From: Janthinobacterium sp. J1-1
Lineage (GTDB): Bacteria > Pseudomonadota > Gammaproteobacteria > Burkholderiales > Burkholderiaceae_D
Direction of reading: 5' to 3'
DNA: 64,000 nucleotides
Assembly (NCBI RefSeq): GCF_030944405.1
Contig: NZ_CP132339.1
Span: 3,968,001-4,032,000 of the forward strand
Shown: positions 45,350 through 55,043 of the stretch, in pieces
Numbering within the stretch: the stretch's first letter is position 1
Layout: every line of letters begins with the position of its first letter
Notes under the pieces: model-generated
Told to the model about the DNA's origin: nothing
What the model saw: only the letters and a program-made list of their open reading frames with translations
The model's database searches: none
Made by a program: the position numbers and the translations under genes

Positions 45350-46321
45350 ATGACATCCTCCGCAACACCGTACGACCTCGCCTGGCAATGGGCGCCCGCC
45401 ATCGTGCTGGCCGCGCTGCTGGCCTTTTTCACGGCGGTCAATCCGAATTTCCTCAGCGTGGCGAATCTGGCCCGCATGTCGATTTCCGCCACGCCCGCGC
45501 TGCTGGTGGCGCTGGGCGTGACCTTCATCATCATCATGGGTTCGATCGACCTGTCGATGGAAGGCGTGGTGTCGACCACGGCCGTCGTCTTCGGCTGGCT
45601 GTTCCTGGCGCTGGGCGGCCACCTGGCCGAAGGCTGGGCCTGGGTCGCGCTGCCGGCCGCCATCGCCGCCGGCGCCGTGTTCGGCTATATCAATGGCCTG
45701 ATCCATATCCGCCTGTCGATACCGTCTTTCATGTCCAGCCTGGCGATGGGCTTTGTCGGCACCGGCATCGCCATCCTGATGACGGGCGGCGAGCAGATCC
45801 GCGTCGAGGACGACGTCTTCCGCGCCTTGCTGCTCAAGCGCTGGTGGAACTTTCCGCTGATGGCCTATGTGGGCGTGGCCGCCGTGCTGCTGGCCTGGTT
45901 TATCCAGCGCAAGACGGTCCTGGGCCGCAATTTCTATGCGGTGGGCGGCGGCGAACACCTGGCCCATGCGTCCGGACTGAACGTGTACCGGGTGCGCCTG
46001 CTGGGCTTCATGCTGGCCGGCATGTTTTACGCGGCGGCCGCCTTGCTGGCCACGGCCAGGCTCGGCATGGCCGAAGCCAATACGGGCTCGAACTATATGT
46101 TCGTGTCGATAACCTCGGTGGTGGTGGGCGGCACCACCTTGCTCGGCGGTAGCGGCGGCGTATGGAACACGGTGGCCGGCGTGCTGATCGTCAATGTGAT
46201 CAGCAACGGCATGGTGGTGGCCGGCCTGCCGCGCTATCTGCAGGACGGTGTGCTGGGCCTGCTGGTGATTATCGCGGTGGTGCTGTCGACCGACCGTAAA
46301 TCGATTTCTTTCGTGAAGTGA
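45350..46321 (+). CDS. Sugar ABC transporter permease (RbsC-like) 1
   Basis: A 323-residue membrane permease of the ribose/branched-sugar (RbsC) type with about eight to ten hydrophobic helices. The conserved GVTFIIIMGSIDLSMEGVV and VVVGGTTLLGGSGGVWNTVAGVL motifs are clear. ATG 45350 starts 92 bp after the binding protein stop, following an AAGG site. It and the permease at 47867 probably form a heterodimer around the ATPase encoded between. The operon order is binding protein, permease, ATPase, permease. Confidence 0.9.
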   Translation: MTSSATPYDLAWQWAPAIVLAALLAFFTAVNPNFLSVANLARMSISATPALLVALGVTFIIIMGSIDLSMEGVVSTTAVVFGWLFLALGGHLAEGWAWVALPAAIAAGAVFGYINGLIHIRLSIPSFMSSLAMGFVGTGIAILMTGGEQIRVEDDVFRALLLKRWWNFPLMAYVGVAAVLLAWFIQRKTVLGRNFYAVGGGEHLAHASGLNVYRVRLLGFMLAGMFYAAAALLATARLGMAEANTGSNYMFVSITSVVVGGTTLLGGSGGVWNTVAGVLIVNVISNGMVVAGLPRYLQDGVLGLLVIIAVVLSTDRKSISFVK

Positions 46322-46326
46322 CCGCC

Positions 46327-47829
46327 ATGCTCGAATTTCGCAAAGTAGAAAAGAACTTCCCCAATGTGCGCGCCCTGAAGGGTGTCGATTTCAAGGTGGG
46401 CAACGGCGAGATCATCGGCCTGGTCGGCGAAAACGGCGCCGGCAAGTCGACCCTGATGAAGGTGCTGTATGGCAGCTACCAGCACGACGGCGGCGAGATC
46501 CTGATCGACGGCAAGCCGACCCGCTTCGCCAGCCCCCGCGCCGCCATGCAGGCCGGCATCGGCATGGTGTTCCAGGAACAGTCGCTGCTGCCCAACCTGA
46601 GCGTGATGGAAAATATCTTCCTCGGCTTCGAACAGCAGTTCTCGTCGTTTGGCGTGATCAACTGGAAAAAGATGGCGGCCGCCGCCCGCCTGCAGCTGAA
46701 CAAGGTGCACCTCGATATCGACCCGAAGACCATCACCTCGCGCCTGTCGTTCGCCCAGCGCCAGATGGTGGAACTGGCCAAGGTGCTGACCCTGGAAGAG
46801 CGGGTCGACGGCCAGCTGGTGATCCTGCTCGACGAGCCGACCTCGGTGCTGTCGAAAGAGGAGACGCAGCTGCTGTTCAAGCTGATCCGCGAACTGCGCT
46901 CGCGCGCCGCGTTCATCTTCGTGTCGCACCGGCTCGACGAGGTGATCGAGATTTCGGACCGCATCTATGTGATGAAGGACGGCGAGGTGGTCAGCGTGGT
47001 CGACAGCGCGCAGGCGCAGGTCGAGCAGATCCAGCAGCAGATGGTGGGGCGCGAGATCAGCGTCGAATACTACCGCGAAGACAAGCAGCTGCCGCCTGGC
47101 GCCGAGGTGCTGGTCGAGCTGGACGGCTTGTGCCGCAAGGGCCACTACCACGACATCAGCCTGCGCCTGCACCGCGGCGAGGTGCTCAGCCTGGTGGGCG
47201 TGGAGGGCAGCGGCGGCGAAGCCATCCTGCGCACCCTGTTCGGCCTGGAGCAGCCGACCTCCGGCAGCCTGCGCCTCAAGGGGCAAGCCGTCAAGGGGCA
47301 GAGCGCGGCCAGGGCGGTGGCCGGCGGCATGGGTTATATCCCGCGCGAACGCAAGATCGAGGGCATCGTCGACGGCATGTCGGTGTGCGAAAACATGACC
47401 TTGTCGCAGCTGGGCAATTACAGCCGGGCAGGGGTGCTGCGCATGGCGGCCGAAAAGACCACCGCCGCGCAGTGGATGGCGCGACTGGCGATCAAGGCGC
47501 CGTCGGTGCACGCCAATGCGGGCAAGCTTTCGGGCGGCAACCAGCAGAAAGTGGTGATCGCCAAATGGCGCAGCGGCGGCTCGGACATCATCCTGCTCGA
47601 CCACCCCACGCGCGGCGTCGATATCGGCGCCAAGGAGGGCATCTACGAGGTGATACGCGAAATGTGTGCGGACGGTTGCGGCGTGCTGCTGATGGCCGAC
47701 ACGCTGGAAGAGGCGATCGGCCTGTCGCACACCATCGTGGTGCTCAAGGACCAGCGCATCCGCCACCGCTTCGACTGCGTGCCGGGCGCCAAGCCGACGC
47801 CGTTCGACCTGGTGCACCACATGACCTGA
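46327..47829 (+). CDS. Sugar ABC transporter ATP-binding protein (RbsA-like, two NBDs)
   Basis: About 500 residues with two nucleotide-binding domains, as in RbsA/MglA. The first has a complete Walker A (GENGAGKST) and Walker B with VILLDEPTSVLS; its signature LSFAQRQMVELAK is diverged. The second has a degenerate P-loop (GVEGSGGEA), the signature LSGGNQQKVVIAK and LLDHPTRGVD, as is normal for this group. ATG 46327 was chosen (AAGTGA upstream); a GTG at 46318 overlapping the preceding stop is an alternative. It energises the transporter in the inner membrane. Confidence 0.93.
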   Translation: MLEFRKVEKNFPNVRALKGVDFKVGNGEIIGLVGENGAGKSTLMKVLYGSYQHDGGEILIDGKPTRFASPRAAMQAGIGMVFQEQSLLPNLSVMENIFLGFEQQFSSFGVINWKKMAAAARLQLNKVHLDIDPKTITSRLSFAQRQMVELAKVLTLEERVDGQLVILLDEPTSVLSKEETQLLFKLIRELRSRAAFIFVSHRLDEVIEISDRIYVMKDGEVVSVVDSAQAQVEQIQQQMVGREISVEYYREDKQLPPGAEVLVELDGLCRKGHYHDISLRLHRGEVLSLVGVEGSGGEAILRTLFGLEQPTSGSLRLKGQAVKGQSAARAVAGGMGYIPRERKIEGIVDGMSVCENMTLSQLGNYSRAGVLRMAAEKTTAAQWMARLAIKAPSVHANAGKLSGGNQQKVVIAKWRSGGSDIILLDHPTRGVDIGAKEGIYEVIREMCADGCGVLLMADTLEEAIGLSHTIVVLKDQRIRHRFDCVPGAKPTPFDLVHHMT

Positions 47830-47866
47830 GCCCTGCTCACTCCACTCCTGATACTGCGAGACCAAG

Positions 47867-48808
47867 ATGAAGATAGAAAAACTGCGCGCCCACTTTCCGT
47901 GGCTGACGCTGGTGGTGCTGGCGCTGCTGGTCAGCCTGGCCCACCCCGAGTTCCTGCAGCCGGCCAACCTGCTGCAGATGGCCTCCGACGTTGCCGCCCT
48001 GTTCGTGATGGCGCTGGGGATCACGCTGGTGATCTATATCGGCGGCATCGACCTGTCGTCGCAATCGCTGGCCAATATGGCCACCGTGCTGGCCACCGTC
48101 GCGCTGCCGCTGGGCGGACCGTGGACGTCCCTGCTGGTGCTGCTGGCCGGCGCGCTGCTGGGCGGCGCTTCCGGCGTCGCCTCGACCAAGCTGAAGGTGC
48201 CGTCGTTTATCGCCACCCTGGCGCTGGGCGGCATCGCCCTGTCGCTGGGCGCGTATGTCTCGAAACAGCAGTCGGTGTCGATGGACGCCGAGCTGCGCAC
48301 GCAGGGCTATGGCTGGATCTATGGCGCCACCCTGGCCATTCCGCACGAAGTGCTGATCGCGCTGGCCTTGCTGGCGGTGCTGCTGTTCCTGGAGCGTCGC
48401 ACCACCTTTGGCCGCGTATTGAAGGCGATCGGCTGCGGCGAACTGGCGGCGCTGGCCTCGGGCATCCGCGTCGACCGCTACAAGATCGCCGCCTACGCCA
48501 TTTCCGGCGCGCTGGCGGCGGCGGCCGGCCTGATCTTTGCCGCCCGCCTGGCCGGCGGCGGGCCGAACGTGGCCGAAGGCTTTCTGCTGCCGGCGATTGT
48601 CGCCGTGCTGGTGGGCGGCACCTCGCTGTCGGGCGGCGTCGGCGGCGTCCTGAACACCTTTGTCGGCACCCTGATCGTGGCGGTGATCCGCACCGGCATG
48701 GTCTACCTGGAAGTGCCGGCGCAGTCGCAGCAGTTCGTGTTCGGCCTGATGCTGATCGTCGCCATCGCGCTGACCATCGACCGCAGCAAGCTGCATATGG
48801 TCAAGTAA
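47867..48808 (+). CDS. Sugar ABC transporter permease (RbsC-like) 2
   Basis: A 313-residue membrane permease paralogous to the one at 45350. Motifs [40 protein letters not shown] and [20 protein letters not shown] mark it as RbsC-like. It starts 37 bp after the ATPase stop and closes the importer operon; the ETF genes follow after 29 bp and may belong to the same transcript, tying transport to acyl-CoA dehydrogenase-dependent metabolism. Confidence 0.9.
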   Translation: MKIEKLRAHFPWLTLVVLALLVSLAHPEFLQPANLLQMASDVAALFVMALGITLVIYIGGIDLSSQSLANMATVLATVALPLGGPWTSLLVLLAGALLGGASGVASTKLKVPSFIATLALGGIALSLGAYVSKQQSVSMDAELRTQGYGWIYGATLAIPHEVLIALALLAVLLFLERRTTFGRVLKAIGCGELAALASGIRVDRYKIAAYAISGALAAAAGLIFAARLAGGGPNVAEGFLLPAIVAVLVGGTSLSGGVGGVLNTFVGTLIVAVIRTGMVYLEVPAQSQQFVFGLMLIVAIALTIDRSKLHMVK

Positions 48809-48837
48809 CTCACTCAATTTCTCACGATGGAGCAACA

Positions 48838-49596
48838 ATGAAGATACTCGTCCCCGTCAAGCGGGTAGTGGACTACAACGTCAAGGTGCGCGTCAAGATG
48901 GACGGCAGCGGCGTCGAGCTGGCCAATGTCAAGATGAGCATGAACCCCTTCGATGAAATCGCCGTCGAGCAGGCGGTGCGCCTGAAGGAAGCGGGCCTCG
49001 CCACCGAAATCGTCGCCGTGTCGTGCGGCGTGGCGGCCTGCCAGGACGTGCTGCGCAATGCGCTGGCGATCGGCGCCGACCGCGCCATCCTGGTCCACAG
49101 CGACGCCGAACTGCAGCCATTGGCCGTCGCCAGGCTGCTCAAAGCCGTCTGCGATCGTGAAACGCCGCAGCTGGTCCTGTGCGGCAAGCAGGCGGTCGAC
49201 GACGACGCCAACCAGGTGGGGCAGATGCTGGCCGCGCTGGCCGGCTGGCCGCAGGCGACGTTCGCGTCCGCCATCACGCTGGACGGCAATGAAGCCACCG
49301 TCACGCGCGAAGTGGACGGCGGCCTGGAAACCCTGCAAGTGACCTTGCCGGCCGTGATCAGCGCCGACCTGCGCCTGAACGAGCCGCGCTACGTGACGCT
49401 GCCGAACATCATGAAGGCCAAGAAAAAGCCGCTGGCCACCGTCACGCCGGCCGAACTGGGCGTCGCTGCGGCCGCGCTTGAACCGCGCTACAGCATCGTG
49501 CGCGTCAGCGAACCGGCGCCGCGCGCCGCCGGCGTCAAGGTGGCCGATGTGGCCGAACTGATCTCGAAACTGACACTGGAAGCGAAGGTAATCTGA
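48838..49596 (+). CDS. etfB: Electron transfer flavoprotein beta subunit
   Basis: A 252-residue ETF beta subunit. It carries the family start [17 protein letters not shown], the conserved [17 protein letters not shown] (AMP-binding region) and [13 protein letters not shown], and ends close to the alpha gene. ETF takes electrons from acyl-CoA dehydrogenases and passes them to ETF:quinone oxidoreductase in the membrane. The start at 48838 follows GGAG; earlier upstream frames merely read through the permease gene. Its stop overlaps the etfA start by one base. Its position inside the locus, not with a housekeeping ETF operon, suggests service to the local acyl-CoA dehydrogenase at 31750. Confidence 0.95.
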   Translation: MKILVPVKRVVDYNVKVRVKMDGSGVELANVKMSMNPFDEIAVEQAVRLKEAGLATEIVAVSCGVAACQDVLRNALAIGADRAILVHSDAELQPLAVARLLKAVCDRETPQLVLCGKQAVDDDANQVGQMLAALAGWPQATFASAITLDGNEATVTREVDGGLETLQVTLPAVISADLRLNEPRYVTLPNIMKAKKKPLATVTPAELGVAAAALEPRYSIVRVSEPAPRAAGVKVADVAELISKLTLEAKVI

Positions 49597-50528
49597 TGAC
49601 CACACTTGTTATTGCCGAACACGATCAACAACGCCTGCATGGCGCCACCCTCAATACCGTCGCCGCGGCGCTGCGGCTGGGTGGCGAGGTCCACGTGCTG
49701 GTGGCCGGCAGCGATTGCGCGGCGGTGGCCGCCCAGGCGGCGCGGCTGCAGGGCGTGACAAAAGTGCTGCTGGCCGACGCGCCCCATTATGCCGCGCAGA
49801 CGGCGGAAAACCTGGCCGCGCTGGTGGTGGCCCATGCAGCGCCCTACAGCCATATCCTGGCGCCGGCCAGCACCTATGGCAAGAATGCCTTGCCGCGCGT
49901 GGCCGCGCTGCTGGACGTGGCGCAGATTTCCGAGATCAGCGCCATCGTGTCGCCCGATACCTTCGTGCGCCCCATCTATGCGGGCAATGTGCTGGCCACC
50001 GTCACCAGCATTGACGCCGTCAAGGTGGCAACCGTACGCACCACGGTCTTCGATCCTGTCGCCGAGGGTGGCGGCGATGCGGCGATCGAGGCGCTGGCGC
50101 CGGCCGCCGACACGGGCTTGTCGCGCCTGGTGTCGCGCGCCCTGGCCAGCTCGGAGCGGCCCGAGCTGGGCGCGGCGAAGATCATCGTCTCGGGCGGGCG
50201 CGGCCTGGGCAGCGGCGAGAACTATGCGCGCCTGCTCGAACCGCTGGCCGACAAGCTGGGCGCCGCCCTGGGCGCCTCGCGCGCGGCCGTCGACGCCGGT
50301 TACGTGCCGAACGACTACCAGATCGGCCAGACGGGCAGGGTGGTGGCGCCGCAGGTGTACATCGCGGTGGGCATCTCGGGCGCGATCCAGCACCTGGCCG
50401 GCATGAAGGACGCGAAAGTCATCGTCGCCATCAACAGCGATGCGGACGCGCCCATCTTCCAGGCGGCCGACTATGGCCTGGTGGCGGACCTGTTCGAGGC
50501 CGTGCCGGAACTGAGCAAGGCGCTCTAG
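49596..50528 (+). CDS. etfA: Electron transfer flavoprotein alpha subunit
   Basis: A 310-residue ETF alpha subunit. FAD-binding motifs are [18 protein letters not shown] ([10 protein letters not shown]), [23 protein letters not shown] and [20 protein letters not shown] at the C-terminus, all at usual positions. The N-terminal ATYG-containing segment ([13 protein letters not shown]) is the recognition domain shared with beta. Forms a heterodimer with the etfB product; translation is coupled by TGATG. The next gene, a TetR regulator, lies 80 bp downstream. Confidence 0.95.
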   Translation: MTTLVIAEHDQQRLHGATLNTVAAALRLGGEVHVLVAGSDCAAVAAQAARLQGVTKVLLADAPHYAAQTAENLAALVVAHAAPYSHILAPASTYGKNALPRVAALLDVAQISEISAIVSPDTFVRPIYAGNVLATVTSIDAVKVATVRTTVFDPVAEGGGDAAIEALAPAADTGLSRLVSRALASSERPELGAAKIIVSGGRGLGSGENYARLLEPLADKLGAALGASRAAVDAGYVPNDYQIGQTGRVVAPQVYIAVGISGAIQHLAGMKDAKVIVAINSDADAPIFQAADYGLVADLFEAVPELSKAL

Positions 50529-50608
50529 CGGCGCGCCAGTTTTCGACATCGGACGGCTATAATGCGGGCAAGAAGATGCTGGACAATCAGCCAAGGAACA
50601 GGGCAATC

Positions 50609-51253
50609 ATGGGAACAAAAATGGTATTTCGGGCGCGTAACGCCGATGCGACGCGCGACAGCATTTTGCAGGCGGCGCGCGCGGAGTTCGCCGCCTCCGG
50701 CCTCGGTGGCGCGCGCGTGGACGATATCGCGGAACGCTCGGGTTCGAACAAGCGCATGATCTACCATTATTTCGGCGGCAAGGATGACCTGTTCGCCGAA
50801 GTGATCGCGGCCGAATACGAAAAGATCCGCTCGCGCGAGATGGCGCTGAACCTGGAGGCGCTGCCGCCGATGGAGGCGATGAGCAAGCTGGTCGAGTTCA
50901 CCTGGAATTACTATATCGAGAACCCGGAGTTCATCACCCTGGTCAACAGCGCCAACCTGCACAAGGGCCGCCACCTGGACGGCAAGAGCGGCCTGCGCGA
51001 AATGCAGGACAGCTATGTCGCCCTGGTCACCCGCATCCTCGACCGGGGCGTGGCGCTCAAGGTGTTCCGCGCCGGGGTCGACCCGGTGCAGCTGTGCATC
51101 ACCCTGGCCGCCATTTCGTATTACTACCTGACCAACCAGTACACTGGCGAACACCTGTTCGGCTTCAATTTCACGCAGGACGCGGCCCTGAAGGCGCGCC
51201 TGCAATTCAATATCGACACGGTGCAGCGCATGCTGGCGGCGGCCGGCGGCTAG
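50609..51253 (+). CDS. TetR family transcriptional regulator
   Basis: About 214 residues. The N-terminal TetR helix-turn-helix is clear (DSILQAARAEFAASGLGGARVDDIAERSG then NKRMIYHYFGGKDDLFAEV), followed by an all-helical ligand domain with a tail similar to other acyl-CoA-metabolism TetR proteins of the group with the NPEFITLVNSANLHKGRHL stretch. It lies straight after etfBA and is a candidate for binding the three TAACTA(A/T)CTAG dyads of set A; that is inference. ATG 50609 after CAGGG is used; ATG 50576 and 50621 are possible. Its end overlaps the convergent LacI gene by four bases (51250-51253). Confidence 0.88.
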   Translation: MGTKMVFRARNADATRDSILQAARAEFAASGLGGARVDDIAERSGSNKRMIYHYFGGKDDLFAEVIAAEYEKIRSREMALNLEALPPMEAMSKLVEFTWNYYIENPEFITLVNSANLHKGRHLDGKSGLREMQDSYVALVTRILDRGVALKVFRAGVDPVQLCITLAAISYYYLTNQYTGEHLFGFNFTQDAALKARLQFNIDTVQRMLAAAGG

Positions 51254-52284
51254 TCCTTGGCGATTTTCCTGGCGCCGATGCTCGATTCGCGCACGATCAG
51301 CCGCGGCGCCTCGAAATGCTGCACCGGCGGCGCCGCCGGCGTGGGGTTGCGCAGGCGTTCGAGCAGGGTCAGGCTGGCGATCGTGCCCAGCTTTTCGGCG
51401 CCGGCCGACAGTGTCGTCAGCGGCGGGTTGGTGTGTTCGGCGGCCACGATATTGTCGCAGCCGACCACCGCCAGCGCCTTGCCCGCGCGCTTGCCCATGG
51501 TGTCGAGCTGGTGCAGCACGCCGATCGCCACCTGGTCGTTATAGCAGACCACGGCGGTAGGGCGGGGCTTCATGTCGAAGAGGGCGCGCACGGCTTCGCG
51601 CCCGCCCTGCGGCGACAGTTCGACGTCGATCAGCCAGGCGTCGCTGACGGGCAGGCCGTGCTTGGCCATCGCCGCCTGGTAGCCGCCGATGCGCTGGGTC
51701 GCCACCGTGTAGCCCTTGCGGTTGCCGACAAAGGCGATGCGCGTGTGGCCCTGGGCGATCAGGTGTTCGGTGGCCAGCAGGAAGCCGTGATGGTTGTCGA
51801 CGCCGACGGTGTCGACCTCGGCGTCCATCGGCCGCATCACCAGCACCAGCGGAATGCCCCAGGCCGCGATTTCGCCGGCCAGGGTGCCGGAGGTGCCCAG
51901 CGCGGGCGACATGATCAGACCGGCCACATTCTGTTCGCGCATCGACTGCAGCACCCGCGTCTGCGTCCCGGCGCTTTCGGCCGTGTGCGCCATCAGGGTG
52001 GTGTAGCCGGCCTCCATCAGCACGCGCTCGATGGCCACCAGCAGCTCCACAAAAAAGGGGTTGGTCAGGTCGTTGATGACCATGCCGATGGTGGTGCTGC
52101 GCCGGCCGCGCAGCATGGCCGCGCCCTGGTTGTAGACATAGCCGAGCTGCTGCGCCGCCGCACGCACCTTGGCGGCCGTATCGGGCTTGATGCGCGGGCT
52201 TTCCTGCAGCACCAGCGAGACGGTGGACTTCGATACGCCGGCCGCCTGGGCGATGTCCTGGATGGTGGGGGCGGATTTTTTCAT
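51250..52284 (-). CDS. LacI family transcriptional regulator
   Basis: A 344-residue LacI/GalR regulator. Residues 5-50 are the DNA-binding headpiece (TIQDIAQAAGVSKSTVSLVLQ, hinge region AAQQLGYVYNQGAAMLRG), followed by a periplasmic-binding-protein-like sugar domain (TIGMVINDLTNPFFVELL, GVDNHHGFLLATEHL, GCDNIVAAEHTNPPLTTL). Divergently transcribed from the Gfo/Idh/MocA gene, with two identical 14-bp palindromes in the 120-bp spacer, so it very probably represses set B and itself. ATG 52284 is used; the frame continues to 52341 over the operator and is unlikely to be coding. Confidence 0.92.
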   Translation of the reverse strand: MKKSAPTIQDIAQAAGVSKSTVSLVLQESPRIKPDTAAKVRAAAQQLGYVYNQGAAMLRGRRSTTIGMVINDLTNPFFVELLVAIERVLMEAGYTTLMAHTAESAGTQTRVLQSMREQNVAGLIMSPALGTSGTLAGEIAAWGIPLVLVMRPMDAEVDTVGVDNHHGFLLATEHLIAQGHTRIAFVGNRKGYTVATQRIGGYQAAMAKHGLPVSDAWLIDVELSPQGGREAVRALFDMKPRPTAVVCYNDQVAIGVLHQLDTMGKRAGKALAVVGCDNIVAAEHTNPPLTTLSAGAEKLGTIASLTLLERLRNPTPAAPPVQHFEAPRLIVRESSIGARKIAKD

Positions 52285-52298
52285 GTTGCTATGCACAA

Positions 52299-52312
52299 TT
52301 GGAACGTTCCAA
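52299..52312. promoter_or_regulatory. LacI-type operator O1
   Basis: Perfect 14-bp palindrome TTGGAACGTTCCAA, just 15 bp upstream of the LacI regulator start and immediately ahead of the rightward -35 box. The centre C-G step and size are typical for LacI-family operators. Its identical partner is 79 bp away. Confidence 0.8.
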
Positions 52313-52318
52313 AAAGGT

Positions 52319-52347
52319 TTGACATTGGCAGTATAAGGCACTACAGT
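52319..52347 (+). promoter_or_regulatory. Probable sigma-70 promoter for the Gfo/Idh/MocA operon
   Basis: TTGACA at 52319-52324 and TACAGT at 52342-52347, with the ideal 17-bp spacer, lie between the two operators. Transcription would begin near 52354 and run across O2, which a bound repressor would block. Confidence 0.6.
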
Positions 52348-52376
52348 TCAATCCAGCAGAAACACCATAACAAAAA

Positions 52377-52392
52377 ATTGGAACGTTCCAAT
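52377..52392. promoter_or_regulatory. LacI-type operator O2
   Basis: Perfect 16-bp palindrome ATTGGAACGTTCCAAT with the same 14-bp core as O1. It sits directly before the AAGGAG ribosome binding site (52393-52398) of the Gfo/Idh/MocA gene, downstream of the probable promoter. Spacing to O1 (79 bp centre to centre) would allow looping. Confidence 0.8.
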
Positions 52393-52404
52393 AAGGAGAC
52401 TTTC

Positions 52405-53421
52405 ATGCAGATACCAGTACATTGGGCGCTTGTGGGCGCCAGCACCATCGCCGACCAGTTCATGATCGCCGCCATCCGCGCCCAGGGCGGCGTGATCGCC
52501 GTGGTGGTCAGCGGCGACGCGCAACGCGCCAGCGATTTTGCGCAGAAAAACGCCATCGCACGCCATGCCACCGATCTGGACGCGGTGCTGGCTGATCCCG
52601 CCATCGACGCCGTCTATATCAGCAGCACCAATGAAAAGCATTTGCCGCAGGCACTGGCCGCCGCCCGCGCCGGCAAGCACGTGCTGTGCGAAAAACCGCT
52701 GGCGCTGAGCGCCGACGATGCGCAGCAGATGATAGCCGTCTGCGCCGAACAGGGCGTGGTGCTGGGCACCAACCACCACCTGCGCTGCGCCGCCACCCAC
52801 CGCGCGCTGCGCGAGCAGCTGCGTGCCGGCGGCATCGGCAAGCCCTTGTTCGCACGCGTGTTCCACGCCGTCTCGCTGCCGCCGCAACTGCGCGGCTGGC
52901 GCGTGGAACAGCCCGAGGCGGGCGGCGGCGTGATCCTCGATATCTCGGTGCACGACGTCGACACCTTGCGCTATATCCTCGACGATGAGCCGGTGGAAGT
53001 GAGCGCCATGACGGCCGCCGGCAGCATGGGTTCGGCCGGCCTGGCCGACGGCGTGATGTCCATCATCCGTTTCCGCCAGGGCGTGCTGGCGCAGCTGCAC
53101 GATGCCTTTACGGTGCCGTTCGCGCCGACCGGCCTGGAACTGCACGGCACGCAAGGTTCGCTGTTTGCGCGCGACGTGATGACGCAGCGCCCGGTCGGCG
53201 AGATCGTGCTGCGCAGCGCCGATGGCGAACGCGTGATCGAGGTCGAACACGCCAGCCTGTACGACTACGCCGTGCAGCGCTTCCATGCAGCCATCGCCGG
53301 CGAGGGCACGCCTGCCGCCACCGGCCAGGACGGCTACCGCTCGCTGCTGGCGGCCCTCGCGCTGGCGCAGTCGGCGCAGTCGGGCGCGCATGTCACGGTC
53401 GACAGCCGCTTCGGCAAATAA
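52405..53421 (+). CDS. Gfo/Idh/MocA family oxidoreductase
   Basis: A 338-residue NAD(P)-dependent oxidoreductase. Its Rossmann start WALVGASTIADQFMIAAI is followed by the conserved CEKPLAL motif (Glu96-Lys97-Pro98, whose lysine is catalytic) and the C-terminal domain with DISVHDVDTLRYIL. The family oxidises hydroxyls of sugars, inositols and glycosides, in some cases making 3-keto sugars. It is the first gene of the set B operon, behind a LacI-controlled promoter, so it may carry out the first step on the imported substrate. AAGGAG precedes ATG 52405. Confidence 0.9.
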   Translation: MQIPVHWALVGASTIADQFMIAAIRAQGGVIAVVVSGDAQRASDFAQKNAIARHATDLDAVLADPAIDAVYISSTNEKHLPQALAAARAGKHVLCEKPLALSADDAQQMIAVCAEQGVVLGTNHHLRCAATHRALREQLRAGGIGKPLFARVFHAVSLPPQLRGWRVEQPEAGGGVILDISVHDVDTLRYILDDEPVEVSAMTAAGSMGSAGLADGVMSIIRFRQGVLAQLHDAFTVPFAPTGLELHGTQGSLFARDVMTQRPVGEIVLRSADGERVIEVEHASLYDYAVQRFHAAIAGEGTPAATGQDGYRSLLAALALAQSAQSGAHVTVDSRFGK

Positions 53422-53450
53422 ACACCCTCTAAAAAACCAGGAGAAACACC

Positions 53451-55043
53451 GTGGTAGCAAGTAAAGTCATGACAATGGCGGACGCCGCACGCCTGATCAA
53501 AGACGGCGACGTCGTCACGGTCAGCTCGTCGAGCGGCCTGGGATGCCCCGATGCGCTGCTGGCCGCCATCGGCGCGCGCTACGACGAAGAGCAGCATCCG
53601 CGTGGGCTGACCATGCTGCACCCGATCGCCGCCGGCGACATGTATGGCATCAAGGGTATCGACCACCTGGCCAGGCCCGGCCTGATCGATACCATCATCG
53701 CCGGCTCGTTCCCGAGTGGCCCGTCCAGTCTGCCGATGCCGGCCATCTGGCGCCTGATCGAAGACAACCAGGTGCGCGCCTTCAACCTGCCCAGCGGCGT
53801 GCTGTTCGACATGCACCGCGAAGTGGCGGCCAAGCGCCCGGGCGTGCTGACCAAGGTCGGCCTCGACACCTTCGTCGATCCGGAGCGCCAGGGCGGCGCC
53901 ATGAATGCGCGCGCCGCGGCCGATCCCGTGATCTCGAAAGTGATGTTCGGCGGCGAGGAATGGCTGCACTACCAAAATGTGGTGCCGCAGGTGGCCATCG
54001 TGCGCGCCACCACCGCCGACGAAAAAGGCAACCTGTCGTTCGAGCATGAAGGCGCCTTGCTGGGCGGGCGCGACCAGGCGCTGGCGGCCCGCAACAACGG
54101 TGGCATCGTGATCGCCCAGGTCAAGCGCGTGGTCAAGGCCGGCTCCCTGCCGACCCAGTCCGTGCATATACCGTGCAACCTGGTCGATGTGATCGTGGTC
54201 GACCCGCAGCAGCAGCAAACCACGCAGATCGCCTACGACCCGGAAATCAGCGGCGAAATCAAGCTGCCCGACAGCGCCTTTGCTTACGCCGAATGGCATG
54301 CCGACAAGATCATCGCGCGCCGCGCCGCCATGGAAGTGGCGCACGGCGACGCCGTCAACCTGGGCTTCGGCATTTCCGCCAACGTGCCGCGCATTTTGCT
54401 GGAAGAAGGCTATCGCGACGACGTGACCTGGGTGATCGAGCAGGGCGCCGTCGGCGGCGTGCCGCTGCTGGGCTTTGCCTTCGGCTGCGCCGGCAATGCC
54501 GACGCCATCATGCCGTCGCCGTCGCAGTTCGTGTATTTCCAGGGCGGCGGTTTCGACGTCTCGCTGCTGTCGTTTTTGCAGATCGACCGGCACGGCCATG
54601 TGAATGTCTCGCGCCTGCCCAGCAAACCCTATCTGACGGCCGGCTGCGGCGGCTTTGTCGACATCACCACGCATGCGCGGCGCCTGGTCTTCAGCGGCTA
54701 CTTCACGGCCGGCGCGCAGCTGGCGGTGGGCGACGGCAAGCTGTCCATCCTCAGGGAAGGCAAGCAGAAGCTGATCGCCGAGGTCGACCACGTTACCTTC
54801 AGCGGCCGCATGGGACGCGAGCGGGGCCAGGAAGTGCTGTATGTGACGGAGCGCTGCGTGATGCGCCTGACCCACAGCGGACTGGAACTGACGGAAATTG
54901 CGCCCGGCATTGACCTGCAGCGCGACATTCTCGACCAGGCAGGCTTCGCGCTGGCGGTCTCGCCAGACTTGAAACTGATGGACGCGGCCATCTTTACCGA
55001 TGCGCCATTTGCACTGCAACTGAAGGAGGCCCGCCATGGCTGA
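53451..55043 (+). CDS. Family I CoA-transferase, set B
   Basis: A 530-residue fused CoA-transferase paralogous to the one at 30082-31614. The N-terminal glycine region reads VTVSSSSGLGCPDALLAAIG, DTFVDPERQGGAMN matches the alpha half of the other copy, and the catalytic glutamate is Glu330 in VIEQGAVGGVPLLG. FVDITTHARRLVFSGYF and VTFSGRMGRERGQEVLYVTERCVMRL match near the end. Start GTG 53451 follows AGGAG with seven bases spacing; an ATG lies six codons further. It activates an organic acid with CoA. The next gene starts eight bases before its stop. Confidence 0.9.
   Translation: MVASKVMTMADAARLIKDGDVVTVSSSSGLGCPDALLAAIGARYDEEQHPRGLTMLHPIAAGDMYGIKGIDHLARPGLIDTIIAGSFPSGPSSLPMPAIWRLIEDNQVRAFNLPSGVLFDMHREVAAKRPGVLTKVGLDTFVDPERQGGAMNARAAADPVISKVMFGGEEWLHYQNVVPQVAIVRATTADEKGNLSFEHEGALLGGRDQALAARNNGGIVIAQVKRVVKAGSLPTQSVHIPCNLVDVIVVDPQQQQTTQIAYDPEISGEIKLPDSAFAYAEWHADKIIARRAAMEVAHGDAVNLGFGISANVPRILLEEGYRDDVTWVIEQGAVGGVPLLGFAFGCAGNADAIMPSPSQFVYFQGGGFDVSLLSFLQIDRHGHVNVSRLPSKPYLTAGCGGFVDITTHARRLVFSGYFTAGAQLAVGDGKLSILREGKQKLIAEVDHVTFSGRMGRERGQEVLYVTERCVMRLTHSGLELTEIAPGIDLQRDILDQAGFALAVSPDLKLMDAAIFTDAPFALQLKEARHG

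Noticed and set aside
47899..48837. Apparent N-terminal extension of etfB across the preceding permease gene
   Set aside because: EtfB starts with the family-typical [10 protein letters not shown] at 48838; the extension is an off-frame reading of the permease gene.
51094..52404. Apparent extension of the Gfo/Idh/MocA gene upstream across the LacI gene
   Set aside because: It is antisense to the LacI regulator and crosses both operators; ATG 52405 has an ideal ribosome binding site.
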